Assembly (NCBI GenBank): GCA_029567325.1
Contig: JAKQLF010000122.1
Coordinates: forward strand, 1-64,000
Direction of reading: 5' to 3'
Length of the DNA: 64,000 nt
Origin: Bacteroidota bacterium
Lineage (GTDB): Bacteria > Bacteroidota > Bacteroidia > Chitinophagales > Saprospiraceae
Positions 1-10,212 of this stretch are shown here, piece after piece. Within the stretch, counting starts at the first letter, position 1. Each line of letters opens with the position of its first letter. The notes under the pieces are model-generated. The model saw only the letters and a list, made by a program, of their open reading frames with translations. It searched no databases and was not told the DNA's origin. The position numbers and the translations under genes are program-made.

Positions 1-279
1 ATGAATGGCTCCTGCGTCGCCAGCCTTGACAGATTCTACACAAAGAATGATTGGCGTTTACAAGTTGAAGCATCCGAACTCTATCCTGGCTGTTCAATGA
101 AATATTTTTTAACTCAGACACACTTTAATGAACTATCCCAATCCAAATTGTATGTGAAAACATTTCAGACATATTTACGTCGTTATATGACAAGTAATTA
201 CTTTTGGCCTTCGAAAAAAGAGGCTAAAATCAAGCGGAAATGGATTTTTCCAATTCCTGTTGTAAATTTTATCATTTAA
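1..279 (+). CDS. C-terminal part of an unrecognised protein (5' end outside window)
   Basis: An open frame runs from the window edge to a TAA at 277-279. The first codon happens to be ATG, but the sequence begins mid-domain with no leader, so this is most likely the C-terminal 92 residues of a gene that starts upstream. The end is basic and aromatic (Lys/Arg-rich around residues 70-81, then a hydrophobic tail). It shows no motif I recognise, and I do not assign a function. It lies 17 bp before the DUF2147 gene on the same strand, so the two may be cotranscribed. Confidence 0.55.
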   Translation: MNGSCVASLDRFYTKNDWRLQVEASELYPGCSMKYFLTQTHFNELSQSKLYVKTFQTYLRRYMTSNYFWPSKKEAKIKRKWIFPIPVVNFII

Positions 280-296
280 AATATTGAACGAATAAT

Positions 297-725
297 ATGA
301 AATTATTGACCACGTGCTTTGCTTTTTTTATTGTTTTAATTTCGCTTTCTGGACAGGGTAAATTTGCAGGTGTTTGGCAAAATATCGACGATGAAGATGG
401 AAAGCCAAAATCTCACATACAGATCTACGAGGAAAATGGCGAACTCAAAGCGAAAGTCATCAAACTCCTGCCCGCAGCTACCGTCAAAGTCTGTACTGCA
501 TGTACTGGTGACCTAAAAAACAAGCCCATCGAAGGCATGGTTTTGGTCAAAAATATGAAAAAGGAAAGTGATAAAGTATATACCGGTGGTGAAATATTGA
601 ATCCCAAAAACGGTAAAACTTACGATTGTACGATGACCCTGAAAGATGAAAATACCATCAAACTCAGAGGTTTTATGGGCATATCCATTATGGGAAAAAC
701 CCAGTACTGGAAAAGGGTAAAATAA
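297..725 (+). CDS. DUF2147 family exported protein
   Basis: 142 residues. Residues 1-20 form a signal peptide (basic start, hydrophobic core, LSGQG cleavage region), so the mature protein is periplasmic or outer-membrane associated. The mature part matches the DUF2147 pattern: G-x-W near the start (GVWQNIDDEDGKPKS), an IQIYEENGEL strand, a C-x2-C pair (VCTACTG), the KPIEGM motif and a terminal Y-W-K-R. Family members are small beta-barrel, lipocalin-like proteins without a defined activity. The ATG at 297 is the only start that gives the signal peptide. nadE follows after 19 bp, so the two are probably one transcript, although no functional link is evident. Confidence 0.85.
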   Translation: MKLLTTCFAFFIVLISLSGQGKFAGVWQNIDDEDGKPKSHIQIYEENGELKAKVIKLLPAATVKVCTACTGDLKNKPIEGMVLVKNMKKESDKVYTGGEILNPKNGKTYDCTMTLKDENTIKLRGFMGISIMGKTQYWKRVK

Positions 726-744
726 AGAAAAAGTATAAAGAAGT

Positions 745-2382
745 ATGAAAATATCTGTAGCTCAGATCAACTATCACATTGGCAATTTTGAAGGCACCCT
801 TGACAAAATGTTGCATGCCATTCAAGAAGCCAAAGATGCCGGATCCGATATCGTTTGTTTCAGTGAATTGGCTACAGTTGGCTATCCTGCCAGAGATTTT
901 CTAGAATTTGACGATTTCATAAAAAGTGCAGAATACACTATTGCAAGGTTGTGTGAAGCCTCCAAGGATATTGCAATCGTTGTAGGTAGTCCTACCAGAA
1001 ATCCAAAACCTGAAGGCAAAGATTTGTTTAATTCTGCCTATTTTCTAGCTGAGGGCGAAATCAAATTCATCCAGCATAAAACCTTGTTGCCCACTTATGA
1101 TGTCTTTGACGAATACAGATATTTTGAGCCTGCAAAGGAATGGGATATTGTCACCTATAAGGGCAAAAAAATAGCCTTGACTGTTTGTGAAGACATTTGG
1201 GATGTTGGAACAGATAATCCCTTATACAATCTCAATCCGATGGACAAGATGATGGAATTTGGTCCTGAATTTATGATCAATGTCTCCGCCTCGCCATTTA
1301 CTTATGACAAAGCGGCGGATAGACTCAAGGTGATAAAAGCAAACATAGACCGCTACAAGGTTCCCATGTTTTACATCAATCACTGTGGCGCTCAAACAGA
1401 GTTGCTTTTTGATGGTGGCAGCGTTGTAATGGCTGCAGATGGCAGTTTCATAGAAATGCCTTATTTCGAAAATTGTACGCAACATTTTGATTTAGAAAAA
1501 ATACTGCATGGACATTTTCCATCCGAGGCTCAAGAGAAAAACAAAATAAAATTGATTCACGATGCATTGGTGATGGGCCTCAAGGATTATTTTGGAAAAC
1601 TTGGCTTTAAAAAAGCCATTCTTGGTCTTTCAGGTGGTATTGATTCCGCAGTTACCGTAGTACTCGCTGTAAGAGCATTGGGTGCTGAAAATGTCCGCGT
1701 CCTCCTCATGCCCTCACAATATTCTTCAGACCATAGCGTAGACGATGCAGTGTCTCTTGCTAAAACATTGGGCATACAATACGACATCATTGCCATCAAA
1801 GATATGTTTGACAGCTTTATGGAAAAGCTAGATCCCTTGTTTGATAATCTTCCCTTCAATGTGACAGAAGAAAATCTACAAGCTAGAATCAGAGGAATGC
1901 TCAACATGGCCATATCCAATAAGTTTGGAAATATTTTGCTCAACACAACCAACAAAAGTGAAATGGCGGTTGGTTATGGGACGCTTTACGGAGACCTTTG
2001 TGGTGGGTTGAGTGTTTTGGGCGATGTTTATAAGACCGAAGTTTATGAATTGGCAAATTTCATCAACAAAGATGGAGAAGTCATACCACAAAATTCCATC
2101 AGTAAACCACCTTCTGCAGAATTACGACCAAATCAAAAAGATTCTGATAGTCTTCCTGACTACGACATTTTGGATAAAATTTTGTACCTGTACGTAGAAA
2201 AAAGAACAGATCCAAGTGATATCATTGCGGCAGGATTTGATGAAAAATTAGTTCGTCGCGTGTTGAAAATGATCAACATCAACGAATTTAAAAGACATCA
2301 AACAGCTCCGGTATTGAGGGTAAGTCCAAAGGCTTTTGGCATGGGTAGAAGAATGCCCATCGTTGCGAAATACCTCAATTGA
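745..2382 (+). CDS. nadE: glutamine-dependent NAD+ synthetase
   Basis: 545 residues. Catalyses the last step of NAD+ synthesis: nicotinate adenine dinucleotide plus ATP and glutamine-derived ammonia to NAD+. The N-terminal nitrilase-type glutaminase domain (about 1-260) shows the Glu41-Lys112-Cys148 triad in FSELATVGYP, HKTLLP and CEDIW contexts. The C-terminal synthetase domain (about 265-545) has the PP-loop LSGGIDS at 295-301 and the NKSEMAVGYGTLYGD region. The length fits the compact bacterial two-domain form. nadC (11883-12737) and the NMN-deamidase type cinA (36902-38167) also lie in this window. A hairpin with a T-run follows the stop codon and may terminate the transcript before metH. 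Confidence 0.97.
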   Translation: MKISVAQINYHIGNFEGTLDKMLHAIQEAKDAGSDIVCFSELATVGYPARDFLEFDDFIKSAEYTIARLCEASKDIAIVVGSPTRNPKPEGKDLFNSAYFLAEGEIKFIQHKTLLPTYDVFDEYRYFEPAKEWDIVTYKGKKIALTVCEDIWDVGTDNPLYNLNPMDKMMEFGPEFMINVSASPFTYDKAADRLKVIKANIDRYKVPMFYINHCGAQTELLFDGGSVVMAADGSFIEMPYFENCTQHFDLEKILHGHFPSEAQEKNKIKLIHDALVMGLKDYFGKLGFKKAILGLSGGIDSAVTVVLAVRALGAENVRVLLMPSQYSSDHSVDDAVSLAKTLGIQYDIIAIKDMFDSFMEKLDPLFDNLPFNVTEENLQARIRGMLNMAISNKFGNILLNTTNKSEMAVGYGTLYGDLCGGLSVLGDVYKTEVYELANFINKDGEVIPQNSISKPPSAELRPNQKDSDSLPDYDILDKILYLYVEKRTDPSDIIAAGFDEKLVRRVLKMININEFKRHQTAPVLRVSPKAFGMGRRMPIVAKYLN

Positions 2383-2394
2383 TAAAAAACTGTG

Positions 2395-2425
2395 TAGGGA
2401 CAAAAGGCCTTTCGCCCCTATTTTT
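2395..2425 (+). terminator. putative intrinsic terminator after nadE
   Basis: TAGGGACAAAAGG is followed directly by CCTTTCGCCCCTA, giving an imperfect hairpin with two mismatches, then TTTTT. It starts 12 bases after the nadE stop. The stem closes almost without a loop, so the real structure must open the central pairs. Confidence 0.5.
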
Positions 2426-2567
2426 CTATTGTGGAACCCGCTAAATATTTACATTCATGCACCATCGTTTACAAAACAATAGCGGTCTCTAAGGTATTTA
2501 CTGATTGTAGATATTGGAAATAAGCAAATTAAGTATCAAAAACCCCCAGAAAAAGGGCCTTTATTGT

Positions 2568-2575
2568 TATTTTTG
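2568..2575 (+). promoter_or_regulatory. Bacteroidota -7 box (TATTTTTG) of metH
   Basis: Exact match to TAnnTTTG. It ends 8 bases before the metH ATG, so transcription would begin within a few bases of the start codon. No clear TTTG -33 element is seen at the usual spacing, and no cobalamin or SAM riboswitch is recognisable in the 201-base gap. Confidence 0.45.
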
Positions 2576-2583
2576 CCGGGCGT

Positions 2584-5500
2584 ATGAGAAAACACATAAT
2601 TAGACAAGAACTAGCAAAGAGAATTTTGATTCTCGACGGTGCCATGGGTACCATGATACAACGGTATAGATTGGAAGACTCAGACTATCGGGGCGACCGC
2701 TTTAAAGATTGGCCTCATGATATCAAGGGCAACAATGATTTGCTTTCCATTACTAAACCGCAAGTAATTGCTGAAATACACGCAGCCTATCTGGAAGCTG
2801 GTGCAGACATCATAGAAACCAATACATTCAGCGGTACTACCATTGCCATGGCGGATTACCACATGCAGGAATTTGTCTATGAGATGAATTTTGAAAGTGC
2901 CAAAATTGCCAGAAAAGTTGCTGACCAGTTTACTTCCAGAAATCCAAATAAACCTAGGTTTGTCGCTGGTTCTGTGGGACCTACCAACAAATTGGCTTCG
3001 ATGTCTCCTGATGTAAATAACCCAGGTTACCGAGCAACTGATTTTGATGAATTGGTAGAAGCGTTTAGTCTTCAAGTAGGAGCTTTGTTGGACGGCGGAG
3101 CTGATTTAATTCTCATTGAAACGATTACTGATACGCTCAATGCCAAAGCCGCCATCTTTGCTGCCAATCTCGAAATAGAAAAGCGAAAAACCAACGATCC
3201 GGATTTAGACATTCCAATATTAATTTCAGGAACCATTACCGATCAGTCGGGAAGAACCCTCACAGGCCAAACGGCAGAGGGATTTTACTATTCTCTGGAA
3301 CACGGTGATCTATTATCCATTGGATTTAACTGCGCATTGGGCGCAAAAGCCATGAAACCTTATGTAGGCGCTTTGGCTAAAATAGCGAGCTGTTTTGTCA
3401 GTGTTTATCCCAACGCAGGACTTCCCAATGAAATGGGCCAGTACGACGAAAGTCCTGAATATATGGCTTCACAATTGCGTGAATTCCTGGAAGATGGATT
3501 TGTAAATATTTTGGGCGGCTGTTGTGGTACAACACCAGACCACATCAGAGCATTCGCAGAAATTGCAAAAAATTACAGCCCGAGAATTCCTGCTCAAAAA
3601 TCAAATCAATTGCGCTTAAGCGGGTTAGAGCCTATGGTGCTGACCGAAGAAATGGCTTTTGTAAACGTGGGAGAACGTACTAATGTCACCGGGTCGGCTA
3701 AATTTCTGAAACTCATCAAAGAGGAAAGATTTGAGGAGGCTCTTGCTGTAGCTGCTGATCAAGTAGAAGGTGGCGCCAATGTGATAGACATCAACATGGA
3801 TGAAGGCATGCTTGACGGTGTTGAAAGCATGAAAAAGTTCTTAAATCTGATTGCTTCTGAACCCGATATTTCAAAGGTTCCAGTGATGATTGATTCCTCA
3901 AAATGGGAAATCATCGAAGCAGGTCTAAAATGTATACAAGGCAAAGGCGTAGTCAATTCCATCAGTTTGAAAGGTGGTGAGGCTGAATTTATCAGACAAG
4001 CATCTTTGGTAAAACAATACGGAGCTGCTGTAATTGTGATGGCATTTGATGAAGATGGTCAGGCTGATAGCACCGAAAGAAGAATTTCAATTGCAAAACG
4101 CAGTTACGATATTTTGGTCGATCAAGTGGGTTTTCCCCCTCAAGACATCATTTTTGATTTGAATATTTTTCCTGTTGCTACTGGCATCGAAGAACATAAA
4201 ATCAATGCGATTTCTTTCTTCGAAGGCACAAAGTGGGTAAGAGCAAACTTGCCACACGCACACATCAGCGGCGGGGTCAGTAATGTTTCGTTTTCATTCC
4301 GCGGAAATAATAAAGTACGTGAAGCCATTCACAGTGCCTTTTTGTACCATGGTAGAAAAGCTGGAATGGACATGGGAATTGTAAACCCGACCATGTTGGA
4401 AATCTACGATGACATTCCAAAGGATTTATTGGAAAGGGTTGAAGATGTTTTGCTCAATCGCAGGGAAGATGCAACAGAGCGCCTATTGGATTTGGCAGAA
4501 AGTTTTAAATCTGTGGACGCAGCTACTGAAAAAGCTGAGCAACAATGGAGGACCGATGTAGTCAGCAAACGCATTGAACACGCACTGGTTAAAGGCATTG
4601 TCGAATATATTGATGAAGACGTTGAAGAAGCTAGGCTAGAACTGGAATCACCCCTCAAAGTCATTGAAGGACCATTGATGGATGGTATGAATGTCGTTGG
4701 TGACCTTTTTGGTGCTGGTAAAATGTTCTTGCCCCAAGTTGTAAAATCTGCTCGAGTAATGAAAAAAGCAGTTGCTTATTTGCTGCCATTTCTTGAAGCA
4801 GAGAAAAAATTGACTGGAAACACTGCTAAGAATAATGGAAAAATCTTGTTGGCTACCGTAAAAGGTGACGTCCATGATATCGGTAAAAATATTGTAGGTG
4901 TCGTGCTGGCTTGTAATAATTTTGAAATCATTGACCTTGGTGTAATGGTTCCTGCTGATCGCATCTTAGACGAAGCACAAAAACAAAATGTTGACATCAT
5001 TGGTTTGAGCGGCCTCATCACGCCTTCACTCGATGAAATGGTGACCGTTGCCAAAGAGATGACCAAAAGAAATATGACCATTCCTCTATTGATTGGAGGT
5101 GCAACTACTTCTAGAGTCCACACTGCAGTAAAAATTGACCCACATTATCCAGGAGCAGTTGTACATGTTTTGGACGCATCAAAGTCAGTTCCGGTTGCTA
5201 CGAGTTTGATCAGCCTTGAGCAGAAAGAAGCATTTACAGCCACCTTCAAAGCGGACTATGCTCGATTTAGAGAAGAGTATGCGAATAGACAAGGAGAGAA
5301 AAACTACATAACAATAGAAGCGGCCCGAAAAAATAAACTTCAAATCAATTGGGAAGATTCTGAAGTGAAGAAACCACAATTTCTGGGCACTAAAACTTTT
5401 AGAAAGTATTCCCTTTCTGAAATCGCTAACTTCATTGACTGGACACCATTCTTCCAGTCATGGGATTTGCATGGCCGTTTTCCAAAAATTTTGGAGGATG

Positions 5501-6345
5501 ACGTCGTAGGGGAACAAGCGAAAGTATTATACAAGGATGCTCAAGAAATGCTGAGAAAAATCATCACTGAAAAATGGTTTGAGGCTAGAGGAGTAATTGG
5601 TTTTTGGCCTGCAAATACCGTTGATGACGACATCATACAAACTTTTGATTTTGAAAAAGTAAATACTGAGTGTGGGTCTTCATGTACAGACCAGGTTCAT
5701 GACCATTCTTATTTTATTGAAAATAGACAAACCACTCAGGCCTATTTTCCACAATTGCGTCAACAAGGTAAAAAAGGAGAAGGTATTCCAAATTTAAGCC
5801 TTGCTGATTTTATTGCTCCTGTTGAAAGTGGAATCAATGATTATTTGGGAGGTTTTGCTGTTTCCATATTTGGAGCTGAAGAAAAAGCCAAATCATTTGA
5901 GGCAGATCATGATGATTATAATTCTATCATGGTAAAATCGTTGGCAGACCGTTTCGCAGAAGCCTTTACAGAATTGCTTCACGAAAGAGTGAGAAAGGAA
6001 TACTGGGGATACGCATCGGATGAAACGCTAGATACAGAGTCGCTTATTAGAGAAAAGTATGTAGGCATAAGACCAGCGCCAGGTTATCCGGCTTGTCCCG
6101 ACCATACCTTAAAAATTGACTTGTTCAGGTTGTTGGACGCAGAAGAAGCCATTGGATCTGTTTTGACAGAAAGTCTAGCCATGTCACCACCTTCTTCTGT
6201 GAGCGGTTTTTATTTCAGTCACCCCCAAAGCAAATATTTTGGTTTGGGAAAAATAGAAAAAGACCAAGTGGAATCATATTCTAAGCAGAAGAGCGTTAGC
6301 TTGGAAAGCGCTGAAAAATGGTTGGCACCAAATTTGGTTTATTAA
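2584..6345 (+). CDS. metH: cobalamin-dependent methionine synthase
   Basis: 1253 residues, full four-module length. Transfers the methyl group of methyltetrahydrofolate to homocysteine through methylcobalamin. Module 1 (homocysteine) has DGAMGT at 18-23 and the zinc cysteines Cys250, Cys313 and Cys314 ([10 protein letters not shown]). Module 2 is the pterin-binding barrel ([10 protein letters not shown] onward). Module 3 is the B12 domain with the axial-ligand motif GDVHDIGKN (His764). Module 4 is the AdoMet reactivation domain with [13 protein letters not shown] near residue 1163. All key residues are present. The cell must import or make B12. The next gene starts 21 bases downstream on the same strand but is functionally unrelated. 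Confidence 0.98.
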   Translation: MRKHIIRQELAKRILILDGAMGTMIQRYRLEDSDYRGDRFKDWPHDIKGNNDLLSITKPQVIAEIHAAYLEAGADIIETNTFSGTTIAMADYHMQEFVYEMNFESAKIARKVADQFTSRNPNKPRFVAGSVGPTNKLASMSPDVNNPGYRATDFDELVEAFSLQVGALLDGGADLILIETITDTLNAKAAIFAANLEIEKRKTNDPDLDIPILISGTITDQSGRTLTGQTAEGFYYSLEHGDLLSIGFNCALGAKAMKPYVGALAKIASCFVSVYPNAGLPNEMGQYDESPEYMASQLREFLEDGFVNILGGCCGTTPDHIRAFAEIAKNYSPRIPAQKSNQLRLSGLEPMVLTEEMAFVNVGERTNVTGSAKFLKLIKEERFEEALAVAADQVEGGANVIDINMDEGMLDGVESMKKFLNLIASEPDISKVPVMIDSSKWEIIEAGLKCIQGKGVVNSISLKGGEAEFIRQASLVKQYGAAVIVMAFDEDGQADSTERRISIAKRSYDILVDQVGFPPQDIIFDLNIFPVATGIEEHKINAISFFEGTKWVRANLPHAHISGGVSNVSFSFRGNNKVREAIHSAFLYHGRKAGMDMGIVNPTMLEIYDDIPKDLLERVEDVLLNRREDATERLLDLAESFKSVDAATEKAEQQWRTDVVSKRIEHALVKGIVEYIDEDVEEARLELESPLKVIEGPLMDGMNVVGDLFGAGKMFLPQVVKSARVMKKAVAYLLPFLEAEKKLTGNTAKNNGKILLATVKGDVHDIGKNIVGVVLACNNFEIIDLGVMVPADRILDEAQKQNVDIIGLSGLITPSLDEMVTVAKEMTKRNMTIPLLIGGATTSRVHTAVKIDPHYPGAVVHVLDASKSVPVATSLISLEQKEAFTATFKADYARFREEYANRQGEKNYITIEAARKNKLQINWEDSEVKKPQFLGTKTFRKYSLSEIANFIDWTPFFQSWDLHGRFPKILEDDVVGEQAKVLYKDAQEMLRKIITEKWFEARGVIGFWPANTVDDDIIQTFDFEKVNTECGSSCTDQVHDHSYFIENRQTTQAYFPQLRQQGKKGEGIPNLSLADFIAPVESGINDYLGGFAVSIFGAEEKAKSFEADHDDYNSIMVKSLADRFAEAFTELLHERVRKEYWGYASDETLDTESLIREKYVGIRPAPGYPACPDHTLKIDLFRLLDAEEAIGSVLTESLAMSPPSSVSGFYFSHPQSKYFGLGKIEKDQVESYSKQKSVSLESAEKWLAPNLVY

Positions 6346-6366
6346 AACATACAAGACACGAAAGTT

Positions 6367-9081
6367 ATGAGCAATAAAATTTTGCTTTTTGTTATTTTAT
6401 TTAGTTTTATCAGTTTGAGTTATACTTCAGCTCAAGTAGTTTCTGAAACACAAGCAAGGGCAGAATTACAAAAAAGAGGCATTTCAGAGTCTGAATTACG
6501 TACAGCTTTATTAGCCAAAGGCATTGATTTGGATAAAATTGACCCAACCAATGCATCAGAATTTCAAAGAGTACAACGCATCATAGAAGAGACTGTTACG
6601 GAACTTGAACAAAAAAAAGATAAACCAAATACTGGCACGCCGGCAAGTGGAAGCAACGAAGCTGTTGCAAAAGAGGGTGGTTTAGAAGTTCCTGTACAAC
6701 CTGTAAATAGCACGGTTGCAACTCCGGTTGTTCCTGTGGTTTCGCCACCTCCAGCAGATAACAATGCAAATGAAACCACCCCTATATATGGTCAAGGTAT
6801 TTTTACCGGTGGAAATATGAAGGTATTTAATAAGGTCGAAGATGGTCGGGCAACTGGTTCTTATATACTAGGACCTGGAGATGCAGTTTCTGTTTCTATT
6901 TGGGGCGCTTCCGTGATCAACACCAGCCAAACGATCGGTAAAGAAGGTTATATACAACCTGAAGGCATGCCCAGACTTTTCCTTTCTGGACTTTCGGTTA
7001 ACGAAGCTGAAAAATTGGTACGCGCTGCCTACAGCAGGAGAGCTATATTCAACACGAATGACTTTTCATTCAGCGTGATTTCTCCACGTAACCTCAATGT
7101 CAATATTTATGGTGAGGTGAAGGTCAATGGTACCTTTTACCTATCTGCGCTCAACTCGGCTTTCAACGCATTGGTTGCTGCGGGAGGATTGACAACTTTG
7201 GGTTCTGTAAGAAAGATTACTTTACAAAGAGCTGGGAGTAAACCAAAACGATTGGATGTATACGAATTCATCAACAATCCTATCATAGCAAATGAGTTTT
7301 ATTTGCAAGAAAATGATTTTATACACGTACCTGCTGCGGAGAAATTAGTTCGGATTACAGGAGCTATTGTGAGGCCAGCAACCTATGAATTGATTGGTGA
7401 AGAAAAATTGAGTGACCTTTTAAAGTTTGCAGGCGGACCAAGAGCGAATGCTTTGATGTCAAGTGTGCAATTGAAAAGGTTTGAAAACAATGCGCAAAAA
7501 ATTGTGGACATCAACTATGATGAATTATTGAAAAACAAGGGAGACCTCACCCTTTTGAATGGTGACGAAATCATGGTGAAATTTATTGATTTTCCGGTGG
7601 AAAATATCGTTACTGTAGAAGGTGCTGTTTATTATCCAGATCAATATGCCGTGAGTCAGGGTACACGCATCAGTGAAATATTGAAAAGGGCTCAATTGCG
7701 CGAAAATGCAAATACGGACTTAGTTTACTTGCGTAGGGTCAATGATGATAAAACAACGGTAAGGTATGAATTGGTCAATGCAAGTGCAGCAATTGCCAGT
7801 CCAGGTACCGCTGCAGATTTACTTTTGACAAATGGTGATGCGCTCATCATCAGATCGTCTGGTGATTTTGCCAATGCCGGGAGTGCGGTGATTTTGGGTG
7901 CAGTCAATAGACCTGGTTCATTCCAAGTCAACGTAGATGGTAATCTGTCTTTGAAAGACGCGATTTACATCAGTGGTGGTCTTAAAGAAAATGCAACCAA
8001 TTTTGGATATCTATTCAAAAATAATCCAAAAACACCGACTGTTAGGGAGTATCAATACATTGATTTAGAAAATGCAGAAATCCTGAATCAAAAGATTAAT
8101 AGTGGTGATAGTATTGTGATTTACAGCAAAGAAGCCTATACAGATCTTTCAAAAGTTACAATTGCGGGTGCTGTAAGAGCTCCGAGCGATTATGTCTATA
8201 ATCCAAGTCTTACCCTCAAGGATTTGATCATCCTTGCTGGCGGACTTCGCATTGACGCAGCACCAAATAGAGTAGATGTTTTCAGGCTAGATTATGATCA
8301 GAATAAAACCACTAAAACCATAGCAAAGAGTCTTGACTTAAAGAACTCCAATATTTTTAACACAGAATTGGACTTTCCATTGCAACCTTTTGACATTGTG
8401 GTAGTAAGACAGGCTCCAGAATTTAGGTTGCAAACATCTGTGACTATTGAAGGAGAAGTAGTTTATCCGGGTATTTATGCCGCTATACAGGAAAATACAA
8501 GGTTGAGCTCTGTGATCAAACAAGCAGGTGGACTCACCAATCAAGCTTATAATGCCGGTGCAAAATTATTCAGATCAGGTGTGGGATTTATTGTTGTTGA
8601 TTTACAAGCAGCTATGAATCAAATAGGAGGGCCTCAAGATTTCATATTGGAAGATGGTGATTTGATTACTGTACCAAAGAGAAACTCCTTGGTTTCTATA
8701 GAGGGCGCAGTACATATAGATGAAGTAGCGTCGGACATAGCTCGTGACCAAGGAAAATTATATGTGTCATTCTTAGGAAAAAAGAGTGCTAAATATTACG
8801 TACAAGAATACGCAGGTGGTTTTAAGGAAAATGCCAAAACAGACGACCTCATCGTAGAGTATCAAAATGGTAAGATCAAAAAAACAAGTAAGTTTTTGTT
8901 TTTTAAGAAATATCCAAAAGTTATGGAAGGTTCCAAAATTTACGTTCCATATAAGGTTGAAAAACCGGTCAAAGAAGGCTCAGAAGATGAAGATGTAGAT
9001 TGGGGCAAGGTCTTATCAAGTGCGGTGGCACAAGCTACAGCGGTATTATCACTTATCCTGTTACTAAGGGCTGTCAATTAG
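6367..9081 (+). CDS. SLBB-domain polysaccharide export protein (Wza-like)
   Basis: 904 residues. A signal peptide ends near residue 23 (YTSAQ). A charged helical segment and a Pro/Thr-rich linker (about 25-140) precede the Poly_export domain (YILGPGDAVSVSIWG, about 166-250). Several SLBB-type repeats follow, each with an I-x-G-A/E-V-x2-P core (for example VTVEGAVYYPDQY, VTIEGEVVYPGIY) and an A-G-G-L element. A hydrophobic segment closes the protein (about 885-900). By family knowledge it forms an outer-membrane exit channel for exopolysaccharide or capsule. The usual Wzc kinase and phosphatase partners are not in this window. It ends 3 bases from the convergent amidase gene, with no room for a separate terminator. 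Confidence 0.88.
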   Translation: MSNKILLFVILFSFISLSYTSAQVVSETQARAELQKRGISESELRTALLAKGIDLDKIDPTNASEFQRVQRIIEETVTELEQKKDKPNTGTPASGSNEAVAKEGGLEVPVQPVNSTVATPVVPVVSPPPADNNANETTPIYGQGIFTGGNMKVFNKVEDGRATGSYILGPGDAVSVSIWGASVINTSQTIGKEGYIQPEGMPRLFLSGLSVNEAEKLVRAAYSRRAIFNTNDFSFSVISPRNLNVNIYGEVKVNGTFYLSALNSAFNALVAAGGLTTLGSVRKITLQRAGSKPKRLDVYEFINNPIIANEFYLQENDFIHVPAAEKLVRITGAIVRPATYELIGEEKLSDLLKFAGGPRANALMSSVQLKRFENNAQKIVDINYDELLKNKGDLTLLNGDEIMVKFIDFPVENIVTVEGAVYYPDQYAVSQGTRISEILKRAQLRENANTDLVYLRRVNDDKTTVRYELVNASAAIASPGTAADLLLTNGDALIIRSSGDFANAGSAVILGAVNRPGSFQVNVDGNLSLKDAIYISGGLKENATNFGYLFKNNPKTPTVREYQYIDLENAEILNQKINSGDSIVIYSKEAYTDLSKVTIAGAVRAPSDYVYNPSLTLKDLIILAGGLRIDAAPNRVDVFRLDYDQNKTTKTIAKSLDLKNSNIFNTELDFPLQPFDIVVVRQAPEFRLQTSVTIEGEVVYPGIYAAIQENTRLSSVIKQAGGLTNQAYNAGAKLFRSGVGFIVVDLQAAMNQIGGPQDFILEDGDLITVPKRNSLVSIEGAVHIDEVASDIARDQGKLYVSFLGKKSAKYYVQEYAGGFKENAKTDDLIVEYQNGKIKKTSKFLFFKKYPKVMEGSKIYVPYKVEKPVKEGSEDEDVDWGKVLSSAVAQATAVLSLILLLRAVN

Positions 9082-9084
9082 AAA

Positions 9085-10074
9085 TCAAGATGGTGTAAGA
9101 AAACTGGATTTTACCCATTTGGCCTCCAGACTTACCTTACTCCAGGCATTGCTTTCTTCGAAGATAAACACTTCCTGACCTTTCAAAAAAGAACCAACGA
9201 CCGTGTTTTGTGCACTTGGACCATTTCTTACATTCAGTGTATTTGCATTGACGGTTGCTCTTTTGACTTCATCCGTGTATCTGCTGTAAACCCAATGGTT
9301 TTGTGAGTTGGAGATTTTATACCAATTATTTTCAACTTGGTACACTCTAAGGACAGAACCTTGCTGAGCTGGTGTCCTATCATCAGCCTTAGCAAAACCT
9401 GAACCGGGACCAGTTCTGATGTTTAGAAATTCGGCTGTTACGAATACATACTTGAGAACCATGGCTCCAGGTAATGTCGATAAAATGTTCCTCACCAGCG
9501 GCAAAAAGTTATTTTCACAATCACTGACTTTGTTGCCACCAAAAAAATTGGTTCCCGGACAAGATTTATTACTACTGCCTTCCGATGATATACCATTGTT
9601 TCTTTCGCCAGTGCCCAAATCAAACCAATGATGATATACAATTTTGTGCGTGTTGACTTCAATGGCAAAACGTTTGCAAATTGCTGCGCTAGCCCTTACA
9701 ATAGCGTTTGTTTGCGCTGTTTCCATTTGGTCCTTACCTGTATCAAAATATCCCAAATTTTCAATACAAAATGCGTTGGCATTGTTCCCAAAAATACAAG
9801 CAGGACTATTCTCAAAAGATCGACCGGTCACTATAGCACCGTCTGGAAAAATGGTGATGTGTTGGCCTATGTCAATCCATCCATTGGAATGTACATGGTA
9901 ATTTCTCATGCCTAGTTGCAATTCAAAATGATTATTCCCATCAAAAGAAGAATAGTCTGGGTTGAAAGTATGATGTTGCTGTAAATATAAAATGGTACGT
10001 GCTACTTGCTGATTGGAAATCCAGGTTTCAAATTCAGCGATTGACATTTTAGTAAATCCATATTTGGTGTCCAT
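9085..10074 (-). CDS. N-acetylmuramoyl-L-alanine amidase with two SH3b domains
   Basis: 329 residues. The N-terminal Amidase_2 domain (about 30-180) shows an HITIFPDG strand, a buried ENLGYFD motif, HHW at 148-150 and SCPGTNFFGG at 171-180; a His and Cys172 would be zinc ligands by family knowledge. Two SH3b domains follow (about 207-270 with FLNIRTGPG, and 271-329 with TLNVRNGPS), which usually bind peptidoglycan. The enzyme would cut the MurNAc to L-Ala bond. No signal peptide is visible before the domain, which is unusual for a wall-recycling enzyme, so export by another route, a lysis role or a cytosolic role are all possible. A -7 box lies at 10108-10115. Confidence 0.85.
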   Translation of the reverse strand: MDTKYGFTKMSIAEFETWISNQQVARTILYLQQHHTFNPDYSSFDGNNHFELQLGMRNYHVHSNGWIDIGQHITIFPDGAIVTGRSFENSPACIFGNNANAFCIENLGYFDTGKDQMETAQTNAIVRASAAICKRFAIEVNTHKIVYHHWFDLGTGERNNGISSEGSSNKSCPGTNFFGGNKVSDCENNFLPLVRNILSTLPGAMVLKYVFVTAEFLNIRTGPGSGFAKADDRTPAQQGSVLRVYQVENNWYKISNSQNHWVYSRYTDEVKRATVNANTLNVRNGPSAQNTVVGSFLKGQEVFIFEESNAWSKVSLEAKWVKSSFLTPS

Positions 10075-10107
10075 CGTGTGATTTTTTGGTATTGAGAAGA
10101 GATGCTA

Positions 10108-10115
10108 CAAAAATA
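10108..10115 (-). promoter_or_regulatory. -7 box (TATTTTTG) of the amidase gene
   Basis: Read on the minus strand this is an exact TAnnTTTG, 33 bases upstream of the amidase ATG. It lies between the hairpin repeat array and the gene, so the array sits upstream of the promoter and outside the predicted transcript. Confidence 0.45.
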
Positions 10116-10212
10116 ATAAAACATCAGTGATTTAATAAAGGTAATTCATACACACAAAATGGATTTGGTCTCTTCATCTTTTGCCATTATTTGCAAGAAG
10201 GGTGTAAAACTG

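Noticed and set aside
2383-2583. Cobalamin or SAM riboswitch before metH
   Set aside because: No recognisable B12 box or SAM core, and the promoter box lies too close to the ATG to allow one.
9644-9915. Plus-strand open frames over the amidase gene
   Set aside because: They are antisense to a gene with clear domains and carry no recognisable protein features.
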